Shown here piece after piece: positions 1-5,476 of a DNA stretch of 7,640 nt. A program made the position numbers and the translations under genes. The notes under the pieces were generated by a model. That model had not been told where the DNA came from and did not search any database. It worked only from the letters and a program-made list of their open reading frames with translations. The number at the start of each line of letters is the position of its first letter. Within the stretch, counting starts at the first letter, position 1. The stretch comes from Methanobacteriaceae archaeon (GTDB lineage: Archaea; Methanobacteriota; Methanobacteria; Methanobacteriales; Methanobacteriaceae), in contig JAUXXK010000069.1 in the NCBI GenBank assembly GCA_030681145.1, positions 1 to 7,640 on the forward strand, given 5' to 3'.

Positions 1-288
1 AGCTACCATAACATCTTTTTTATGGGTTTCATTATCTACCGGGTGGCCTAAACAATCGTAATGTCCGCCTATAAAAATATATTGAGATCCGTGTTTATCT
101 ACAGAGATTTCTAATTTAGTTACAATATCCTTAATATCTGAATTTAATTCTGCCAATACTCCGTCCATCCCCGGTTCGGTTATCATATCAACAAATTCAA
201 CTTCATAATGTTTTTTGATCCATTCAATTACTGGCAATTGTATTCTACCATCCATGCATGTAAGACACACTGCAAATTTATTTTTCAC
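1..288 (-). CDS. Beta-carbonic-anhydrase-like protein, C-terminus cut by the window edge
   Basis: The visible part is 96 residues and runs off the left edge without a stop. It begins KNKFAVCLTCMDGR after a GTG start at 286-288. The C-x-D-x-R motif (Cys11, Asp13, Arg15) and the later H-x-x-C in GGHYDC (His76, Cys79) are the zinc-ligand and catalytic Asp/Arg pattern of beta-carbonic anhydrases, which interconvert CO2 and bicarbonate. The surrounding text (CMDGRIQLPVIEW, DMITEPG, HYDCLGHPVDNET) resembles a short, poorly characterised carbonic-anhydrase-like family. True hydration activity is therefore inference. GTG is chosen because AAGGAG lies just upstream at 298-303 and the conserved text starts directly after it. 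The start lies inside the end of the PurC-like gene (11-nt overlap), which points to translational coupling in one operon. No signal peptide is seen, so it should be cytosolic. Confidence 0.8.
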   Translation of the reverse strand, partial: MKNKFAVCLTCMDGRIQLPVIEWIKKHYEVEFVDMITEPGMDGVLAELNSDIKDIVTKLEISVDKHGSQYIFIGGHYDCLGHPVDNETHKKDVMVA

Positions 289-1312
289 AATATATTTCTC
301 CTTGTATATCTTTTAAAATTTCTTTTAAAGGCATAATATCTTTGAACCATTCGTTTCCAGTTATTTCATTGGTACATGAACAGTAAATCTGCGAGATCAG
401 GTTTTTTAATTTTGGAGGTAGTGGGTCTGGCTGAAGAATACAATTATCTTTCCAATTTATTCTATCTTCTTTCTTGGCATCTTCTGTAGCACAGTGCCAG
501 GCGGTATCTCTATAGTACATTCTGGTGATTTCTTTACTAACCGGCAATTCATTAAATGTAAAACGGCATTCATCTAAGGTTCCCAACACATCCACTACTA
601 TTAATTGACGTTCAGGACCATAACCAAATTCTATTTTCCCATCTTCATTCTTCAGGCCAATTTTTGAAAATTCCCGAGATATCATCTTATTAATCATAAG
701 TGTACTTTCTTTTAATTCATTAAGCTCCTCATCATTCACACATGCTATTTCTTGAGCTTCATCAGGTCTTAAATATCGGTCAGTTACTTCAAGTTTAGTG
801 GAAAAATCTATAATTGGCTTTTTTAATTTTTGATTGGGAACAGGGTGATTTTTTAATCCCAAATCTTCAGGGGTTATTTCAGATTCATTCAAACGTTTGA
901 AAACACTGCTACCTTCCGGCAAAGTGTTTCTATAAATGATTTCCAGAGGTATTAAGAAATTTCCTTTTTGATGTGAATATATGGAGTAATCATATTTATT
1001 ATTATCAAACTTGGGATTAATAACTCTTAAAAGCTTTACTTTCATAACTTTTGATGGATTTTTTAATTCTGAGAGATTTTTTACTTGCCCATTTTCCATA
1101 AGACCCAGGTAATGATTTAAAAACCCTAACTCGTCCATTTTTTCAAAGAAATATGCTCCTAACAGTGCAATTGATTCACCTTTGTAATCTATGTGATCAG
1201 GCATTCCGCCCCAATCAAAAATCGAGTATCTATCTGAAAAAGTGAATAAACCTTCTCCACTAGTTTCAAAAGTTGGATTCTTTATAATTTTTAAATCTTT
1301 AACGCTTCCCAT
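278..1312 (-). CDS. SAICAR synthetase (PurC)-like protein, long variant
   Basis: This 344-residue protein belongs to the SAICAR synthetase superfamily, whose classical member PurC joins CAIR and aspartate with ATP in purine synthesis. Visible landmarks are GSVKDLK at 2-8 (the nucleotide-loop position that in PurC reads GK-x-K), FSDRYSIFDW at 25-34, LIPLEIIYRN at 120-129 (PurC signature 1), a D-G-K-I-E-F-G match to signature 2 at 224-230, and VVDVLGTLDECRF at 239-251 (PurC: IDEVL-T-D-S-S-R-F). It is about 100 residues longer than archaeal PurC as I recall it. It differs at usually conserved places: the first loop Lys is Ser3, the Glu of IDEV is Val242, and SSR is ECR. It may therefore be a PurC paralogue with a changed substrate rather than the housekeeping enzyme. 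The ATG at 1310-1312 is supported by AGGAGA at 1321-1326, eight bases away. It overlaps the carbonic-anhydrase-like gene downstream. I am sure of the superfamily and unsure of the reaction. Confidence 0.82.
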   Translation of the reverse strand: MGSVKDLKIIKNPTFETSGEGLFTFSDRYSIFDWGGMPDHIDYKGESIALLGAYFFEKMDELGFLNHYLGLMENGQVKNLSELKNPSKVMKVKLLRVINPKFDNNKYDYSIYSHQKGNFLIPLEIIYRNTLPEGSSVFKRLNESEITPEDLGLKNHPVPNQKLKKPIIDFSTKLEVTDRYLRPDEAQEIACVNDEELNELKESTLMINKMISREFSKIGLKNEDGKIEFGYGPERQLIVVDVLGTLDECRFTFNELPVSKEITRMYYRDTAWHCATEDAKKEDRINWKDNCILQPDPLPPKLKNLISQIYCSCTNEITGNEWFKDIMPLKEILKDIQGEIYCEK

Positions 1313-1344
1313 TTTTTTATTCTCCTATATACTAAATTAATTCT

Positions 1345-1370
1345 AAAAAAAACCCTTAAATGGGTTTAAG
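1345..1370 (-). promoter_or_regulatory. Leader hairpin with T-run upstream of the purC-like gene
   Basis: Reading the minus strand, CTTAAACCCATTTAAG is followed by GGG and eight T residues. Two alternative 6-bp stems are possible: CTTAAA with TTTAAG (loop CCCA), or AAACCC with GGGTTT (loop ATTTAA). The second is followed directly by Ts, like an intrinsic terminator. It lies about 20 bases upstream of the Shine-Dalgarno sequence, inside the probable 5' leader, so it could act as an attenuator. On the plus strand the same stem is followed by a nine-T run (1376-1385 region), but no plus-strand gene precedes it that would need a terminator. Function is inferred from shape only. Confidence 0.35.
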
Positions 1371-1410
1371 ATTTTCTTTTTTTTTACTTTTCTAATTATA
1401 ATGGAACTAT

Positions 1411-1497
1411 ATTGTTAATGATTAATTGTTACAATTTCATCTATATAATGTTTGTTATGTAACTATATAACTATATAGATATATTGCTATATAGCAA
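1411..1497. promoter_or_regulatory. Divergent promoter/operator region between purC-like and RHH genes
   Basis: The segment contains an exact 14-bp palindrome TTGCTATATAGCAA at 1484-1497. It has four CTATATA copies, at 1441, 1463, 1471 and 1487. It also has a second palindrome AATTGT-T-ACAATT at 1424-1436 and a repeated ATTGTTA at 1411 and 1425. Several of these are TATA-like and could serve as boxes for the minus-strand purC-like operon (around 1440-1448) and the plus-strand regulator (around 1463-1478). Short palindromes or tandem repeats over a promoter are the usual target of ribbon-helix-helix repressors, and such a gene starts 50 bases downstream. Autoregulation is inference; the repeats themselves are directly visible. 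Confidence 0.5.
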
Positions 1498-1547
1498 CAT
1501 TAAAAGTTAAATAGTATGGAATCTATTTAGTTAGGTGAGGGATTGTT

Positions 1548-1697
1548 ATGCCAAATCAAAAAACATTGAATGTGAGAATTCCCATTGATTTAATGGATGA
1601 ATTTAAAGAAAAAGCGTATAAAAAACATAATTATGAAAAAGGAGCCATTAAAAAAGCAAGCATAGAAGCTTTAAAAGAATGGTGTGAAAGAAATTAG
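1548..1697 (+). CDS. Small ribbon-helix-helix DNA-binding protein
   Basis: This is a 49-residue open frame from ATG to TAG, with GGTGAGG at 1534-1540 at ideal distance before the ATG. The protein begins MPNQKTLNVRIPIDLMDEF. A short strand with alternating residues (KTLNVRIP, 5-12) is followed by an amphipathic helix (DLMDEFKEKAYKK, about 14-26), a turn with KGAI (31-34), and a second helix (KKASIEALKEWCER, about 35-48). This is the layout of MetJ/Arc-type ribbon-helix-helix regulators, which act as dimers that place the beta-strand in the DNA major groove. Nothing is attached C-terminally, so it is probably a pure DNA-binding protein or an antitoxin-like remnant. No toxin gene is adjacent, since the next gene is convergent cdh-linked ferredoxin. 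The upstream palindromes make self-control and control of the divergent purC-like operon likely. Its target is not shown by the sequence. Confidence 0.75.
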   Translation: MPNQKTLNVRIPIDLMDEFKEKAYKKHNYEKGAIKKASIEALKEWCERN

Positions 1698-1759
1698 TAG
1701 TATTAAAAAATAATTTTCTTCGTAAACTATTAATTAAATACTAATTAGTAAATAAATTA

Positions 1760-2149
1760 CTATCTTTTGTCTTCTTCACATTCAACCACCAGTATTTTAT
1801 CGGGACAAGCCTCTATGCAGGCTGGAATAATTTGTGCAGAATCCATACAAAGAGTGCATTTATGGGCAGTAAGATCCTTGAGAAATATTGATTTTTCGGG
1901 ACAAGCATCTACACACAAATTACATCCAACACATAGTTCTTCATTAACTACGGGTACGTTATTTTTAAGAGTGATGGCATTTACTTTGCATGCTTTTTTG
2001 CAGGGTGCATCCTTGCATTGCTTACAAAAGACAGGTATTCCATCAATTTTTTTTATTCTACTGCTTCCATGTATTTCTTTACATTTTTTCATGCATAAAT
2101 TACATTTATAACATTTTAACGGGTTTTTTATTGTTATAAATGGACTCAT
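1760..2149 (-). CDS. CooF/HycB-type ferredoxin with four [4Fe-4S] sites
   Basis: This 129-residue protein has 17 cysteines, 16 of them in four motifs: 13/16/19/23, 42/45/50/54, 73/76/79/83 and 98/101/111/115. The spacing (C-x2-C-x2-C-x3-C, C-x2-C-x4-C-x3-C, again the first type, then C-x2-C-x9-C-x3-C) is that of the HycB/CooF/DmsB electron-transfer family. In that family cysteines from motif pairs 1+4 and 2+3 are swapped to hold four clusters. CooF is the known electron acceptor of bacterial CO dehydrogenases. Here the gene follows cdhA on the same strand, so an electron-carrier role for this CODH is a reasonable inference. It is shorter than typical HycB or CooF proteins (about 190-200 residues) and lacks a signal peptide or membrane segment. 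The start is backed by TAGGTGAT at 2153-2160. It may be co-transcribed with cdhA or use its own AT-rich promoter in the 145-bp gap. Confidence 0.85.
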   Translation of the reverse strand: MSPFITIKNPLKCYKCNLCMKKCKEIHGSSRIKKIDGIPVFCKQCKDAPCKKACKVNAITLKNNVPVVNEELCVGCNLCVDACPEKSIFLKDLTAHKCTLCMDSAQIIPACIEACPDKILVVECEEDKR

Positions 2150-2184
2150 TTTATCACCTAATAAGTTTATTCAGTTTAAATATT

Positions 2185-2241
2185 ATTCTTTAAAAATTAG
2201 AAGTTTTTTTAGCTTTCAATTAATTAATAATTCTTTAAAAA
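2185..2241. repeat. 12-bp direct repeat upstream of the ferredoxin gene
   Basis: ATTCTTTAAAAA occurs at 2185-2196 and again at 2230-2241, 45 bp apart, in the gap between the ferredoxin gene and cdhA. On the minus strand each copy reads TTTTTAAAGAAT and could be part of a promoter (BRE/TATA-like) or a regulator site. The downstream copy also supplies the T-run behind the stem-loop after cdhA. The sequence is AT-rich, so chance cannot be excluded. Confidence 0.3.
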
Positions 2242-2291
2242 ATATGAAGCCTGAGAATTAAGGAAGGTGGTTCAAGTAATTAAATTCTCAG
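2237..2291 (-). terminator. Stem-loop with T-run just after cdhA
   Basis: Two bases after the cdhA stop codon, the minus strand reads CTGAGAATT, a 23-base loop, then AATTCTCAG: a perfect 9-bp stem (2283-2291 with 2251-2259). Seven bases further comes a run of six T residues (2237-2242). The shape fits a terminator or an mRNA-stabilising 3' structure that would lower ferredoxin expression relative to cdhA. The large loop contains CCACCTTCC, which is similar to the anti-Shine-Dalgarno sequence. Confidence 0.5.
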
Positions 2292-2293
2292 AC

Positions 2294-4723
2294 TCATAAA
2301 ATTGAAGGTTCTTGTGGGCTTTCCCTGGGCTCCCAGTTATTTTCTGAAAGTATCCCCATAATTTCTTCTTTTTCTTGATAAGGAATTTCTTTCTCATTTC
2401 TAACATAATGATGAATGTCTTGAGGCAGGCAACCGTAGAATTTTTTGTAGATATCTACGTAATTGTTCAATTTAATCATTCTTCCCCTAGGGGTGTCATT
2501 AGGTCTAATACACAATTTTGCAGCCATTACCATAGATTCATTCAGACTTTCAGCGGAATATGCTAGATGCAATGGGGCGGGTTCACACAATACTTCTGTC
2601 CCGTTTCTTTTATCTTTAATTTTTCTTAATTCCTGGTCATTTCCTAAATATAATCTCTTGTATTTTGATGCATGGGGGCCGAGTACTGCTGGAATTCCCC
2701 AGCGGTTTGCACCGGTTGCTATGGCAAATGCTTTTTGAGACATGGCGCCCCAGGCAATTACACAAACCCCTATTCTGTTCAATATGTAATCTGCAATTTC
2801 TGTAAAATTGTTTTCCAGGGGTACTTTTGCGAAAATGTTAGCAATTTTTATAGCACTACCAATGGCATGGGCATTTGCCACACATGGCCCTAAATTAACC
2901 AGCCCTCCTCTATCAAAATTACCACTGTATTTTTCATATAATGTTTTACCCTCTTCGTCTTTTTGAAGTGAAATATCCATAGCAGCACATCCTGCTGCTA
3001 AAACTATGTAACCTCTTTTCAAAAATTCTTCTGCTATTTTATGAACTTCTATTTCACCATTAGCATAGTTAGAGCATCCAGCAAGTGCTATAACTCCAGG
3101 TATATCACCAAATACTATAGGTGCTCCTACTCTTCGTATTTCAACATCCTGGATTGGACCTCTTCCAGTACGCATGTTAAACTTCTCTGAATCTATTTTT
3201 CCTTGGGAGGCCATTCTTATAATATCAATCAGAGGTATGTCTTTTTCACACGCTTCTATGCATTTACCACATCCCACACATTTACCGTAGAAACTAGACA
3301 TGAGAGAAATATCCCCTTCTTTAGCTTCTTCAAATGCTTCTTTGATAGGTAACATAGTAGAACATGACCTGTTACATTTTCCACAAAGGCTACAAATTTC
3401 AATGTAAGGTAGCATATCGTTTTCAGCATTGGAGATGAAACTTTTGGAACTAATATTTTCCTTAACTTCAAGACATGATGTATCACAAGCCCTACAACTA
3501 TTACATTCATTTGCAGCGTTATTGATGGCCAATTCATCTTGGCTTAAAGTTTTCAATGGACTTTGGAGAAAATTTTTTTCTTTGATCTTCGTTGCTAGAG
3601 CAACAGCAGTCTTTCCAACTTTTTCACTATCTCGTATTAGAGCACCGGGTATTTTTCCATCCAGTATTTCATTAACAATTTTGTAATGGTTTTCTTTGGT
3701 TTTATCAGGAAGTCCTAATGAACATTTGTCGCTTGTAGTGATTATTGGTATGTTATTCTCATCACAGAGTTCAAAAATATCTGCCCGGATACATTGCTCG
3801 TCCAGAACCACCAAATCGGGAATTCCTGATTTTATAAACATAAGTTGCCGGGATATGGGGCCGATGATTTTTGATTTTGCGGATTTCCTTCCCATTTCCA
3901 GGGCACTACAACAAAGTCCACAAATTTCCAGGTCATCAATTATGTCCATTTCTTCGGCATAGTCAATAATTTCACTACTTGGAGCTATATTATGCCCTAT
4001 ACATAAAATAACTGGTTTATCACGGTCAGCTACCCCCATTCCAATCTCTATCATGGAAACGTCTGCTTCACCTTTATTTAAGTCATATTGATTTATTTGT
4101 GCTAATTCTGCTACTTCTAAGGATAGTGTATCAATCATTCCAGCATGAAGTGCTTTTGATTCAAATTCTAAATAGTTTCCTTCCTGGCCAGTATGGGCCG
4201 ATGCCATTAGATTAGTTAGTTCTTTTTCCACACAAGCCATTATTCTATCTAAGTCCATAGCATTTTTAGGGGTTATTCCTGTTAACGTTGTTATAATGGG
4301 TGTTAATACCTCAATAGTATTATCATATTTTAATTCTAATTCTGGATCTTTTTCCAGCAAACTATCCACTAAATGTCTAGCATGAGCAGAATGGGTTGAA
4401 GCACCAATTGTACTGGCCATTAGCACCATTCTGGACTGCTGTTTTTCCAAGTTTATTCCACAAGCTCCTTTTTTATTACCTGAAAGATCACACTTTCCAT
4501 AAGTACAGAGACAGCACATATCGCATAGGGGTGCATAAAATGGCTTGAAATAAGAAAGCAATTTAAAATCATATTCTCGAATTAATGAATAGTTTAAGCT
4601 AATTTTTTTATCCTGAACGTGATTATTAACCTTTTGGTCTAAATAGGAATCTATTTCCTCAAAATCCATATTAAATCCTTTTATTGATACCATGTTGTCT
4701 TCAACTTTCTGGCTTTGAACCAT
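2294..4723 (-). CDS. cdhA: CO dehydrogenase / acetyl-CoA decarbonylase/synthase alpha subunit
   Basis: This is the catalytic Ni-Fe-S subunit that interconverts CO and CO2 in the archaeal ACDS complex. I prefer the start at 4721-4723 (809 residues) because AAAGGTGAT lies immediately upstream. An upstream in-frame ATG at 4745-4747 (817 residues) has no such site and falls inside an operator-like repeat. In the 809-residue numbering, the N-terminal Cys set 67/70/71/73/78/88 (CDMCCLCTYGKC, GACG) holds the D and B clusters. HSAHARH at 111-117 is the proton-relay histidine stretch. C-cluster ligands are visible as His244 (GHN), Cys271/272 (GLCC), Cys311 (DEQC), Cys550 (AGCSNY), Cys579 (AAGCAA) and Cys614 (GPC), with Lys664 (SQKA) as the active-site lysine. 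Three C-x2-C-x2-C-x3-C motifs occur at 407-417, 444-454 and 482-492; Methanosarcina CdhA as I recall it has only the last two. The C-terminus is roughly 20 residues shorter. cdhB is divergent and a ferredoxin gene follows. Confidence 0.95.
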   Translation of the reverse strand: MVQSQKVEDNMVSIKGFNMDFEEIDSYLDQKVNNHVQDKKISLNYSLIREYDFKLLSYFKPFYAPLCDMCCLCTYGKCDLSGNKKGACGINLEKQQSRMVLMASTIGASTHSAHARHLVDSLLEKDPELELKYDNTIEVLTPIITTLTGITPKNAMDLDRIMACVEKELTNLMASAHTGQEGNYLEFESKALHAGMIDTLSLEVAELAQINQYDLNKGEADVSMIEIGMGVADRDKPVILCIGHNIAPSSEIIDYAEEMDIIDDLEICGLCCSALEMGRKSAKSKIIGPISRQLMFIKSGIPDLVVLDEQCIRADIFELCDENNIPIITTSDKCSLGLPDKTKENHYKIVNEILDGKIPGALIRDSEKVGKTAVALATKIKEKNFLQSPLKTLSQDELAINNAANECNSCRACDTSCLEVKENISSKSFISNAENDMLPYIEICSLCGKCNRSCSTMLPIKEAFEEAKEGDISLMSSFYGKCVGCGKCIEACEKDIPLIDIIRMASQGKIDSEKFNMRTGRGPIQDVEIRRVGAPIVFGDIPGVIALAGCSNYANGEIEVHKIAEEFLKRGYIVLAAGCAAMDISLQKDEEGKTLYEKYSGNFDRGGLVNLGPCVANAHAIGSAIKIANIFAKVPLENNFTEIADYILNRIGVCVIAWGAMSQKAFAIATGANRWGIPAVLGPHASKYKRLYLGNDQELRKIKDKRNGTEVLCEPAPLHLAYSAESLNESMVMAAKLCIRPNDTPRGRMIKLNNYVDIYKKFYGCLPQDIHHYVRNEKEIPYQEKEEIMGILSENNWEPRESPQEPSIL

Positions 4724-4744
4724 ATCATCACCTTTATATACTAC

Positions 4745-4802
4745 CATTATTAATCATTATATATGAAGTTTGTCATTATTAATCATTATATTATGATTAA
4801 TA
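4745..4802. promoter_or_regulatory. Shared cdhA/cdhB control region with repeats
   Basis: The 18-bp sequence CATTATTAATCATTATAT occurs twice without mismatch, at 4745-4762 and 4774-4791 (29 bp apart). Its core TATTAATCAT is repeated in inverted orientation as ATGATTAATA at 4793-4802, giving a perfect 10-bp inverted repeat with a 6-bp spacer over 4777-4802. TATA-like boxes overlap the repeats. On the minus strand, CATATATAATG near 4757-4767 would place a cdhA transcript start around 4735-4740. On the plus strand, TTATATTATG near 4787-4796 would serve cdhB. The arrangement suggests a regulator that binds both promoters at once. Which regulator is unknown. Confidence 0.6.
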
Positions 4803-4832
4803 CACATCCTGCATAGAATTAGTGGTGATATA

Positions 4833-5342
4833 ATGTCCGCATGGAATCCTGCATTGATAAGTATAAATCCTGCAAGTGTTTGGGCGCCTGAAATGGCAGC
4901 TTTAACCATTAAACAATCTAAAAATCCTCTTTTTGTTATGGGATCTTTACTGAATAATATTCCTGAAGAGATAGCAGAAAAAAGTTTAGAAATAGCAAAA
5001 AAAAGAAATATAACTGTGGTAGCTACCGGAGGTTCTAGTTTAACTTTATCCAAATTAAATTTCAAGGCCAGAGTTATCGGGGTAGTAGAATTAATTAATA
5101 ATCTAAAAAATCCTGAATGGAAAGGATTTGAGGGTAAGGGAAACTATGACTTGGTTTGTTTCATTGGGGTCCCTTATTATATAGGTTCACAAGGTTTATC
5201 TACTCTAAAAAACTTTGCACCGCATATTAAAACCTTAACTTTGTGTCGATTTATGCATCCCAATGCCGATATGTCATATCCTAATATGTCATATGAAGAA
5301 TGGTTGGATTGGTTAACAAAATTAATTGACAATTTAGAATAA
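4833..5342 (+). CDS. cdhB: CO dehydrogenase / acetyl-CoA decarbonylase/synthase epsilon subunit
   Basis: The 169-residue protein matches archaeal CdhB in length (about 170) and in landmarks: PLFVMGS at 32-38, VVATGGSS at 62-69, the E-W-K-G-F-E-G-K-G-NYD stretch at 95-106 followed by YYI at 115-117, LSTLKNF at 122-128, and an ending with NADMSYPN at 144-151. CdhB is the small, Rossmann-like (DHS-type) partner that binds CdhA in an alpha2-epsilon2 CO dehydrogenase. It has no catalytic metal site, and a role in electron transfer or assembly has been proposed. Only two cysteines are likely to be present in the central and late part, so no cluster motif is seen. The start is backed by GGTGATA at 4824-4830. 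The gene faces away from cdhA, with a 109-bp shared promoter region, whereas in typical methanogens it directly follows cdhA in a cdhABCDE operon. A terminator overlaps its stop codon, so it appears monocistronic. Confidence 0.92.
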   Translation: MSAWNPALISINPASVWAPEMAALTIKQSKNPLFVMGSLLNNIPEEIAEKSLEIAKKRNITVVATGGSSLTLSKLNFKARVIGVVELINNLKNPEWKGFEGKGNYDLVCFIGVPYYIGSQGLSTLKNFAPHIKTLTLCRFMHPNADMSYPNMSYEEWLDWLTKLIDNLE

Positions 5343-5371
5343 TACTTCTATAAGAAGTATATTTTTTTTAT
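5342..5371 (+). terminator. Stem-loop terminator of cdhB
   Basis: ATACTTCT (5342-5349), loop ATA, AGAAGTAT (5353-5360) forms a perfect 8-bp stem. It is followed by A and a run of nine T residues from 5362. The stem begins in the last base of the cdhB stop codon. Both the structure and the T-tract agree with termination of a single-gene cdhB transcript. Confidence 0.75.
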
Positions 5372-5476
5372 TAATAATTGAAAATAATATGTTTTTTTTA
5401 AAAGTAATTTATTAATTGTCTAAATAATATATATACGGCCTTTATTCTTTATACCTTTCTGTTACTTTACTTATAA

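Noticed and set aside
1698..1759. 7-bp inverted repeat TAGTATT / AATACTA in the convergent gap
   Set aside because: The arms are short, fully A-T-rich apart from one pair, and more than 30 bases apart. A shared bidirectional terminator is possible but not supportable.
1767..2111. Open frame of 114 codons on the plus strand
   Set aside because: It lies antisense to the ferredoxin gene, whose cysteine pattern is unmistakable. The frame has no ribosome site and no recognisable content.
3256..3537. Minus-strand open frame of 93 codons within cdhA
   Set aside because: It is a second-frame shadow of the cysteine-rich part of CdhA and has no independent start signal.
4757..5065. Minus-strand open frame opposite cdhB
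   Set aside because: It is antisense to the conserved CdhB coding region and would cover the divergent promoter; no ribosome site.
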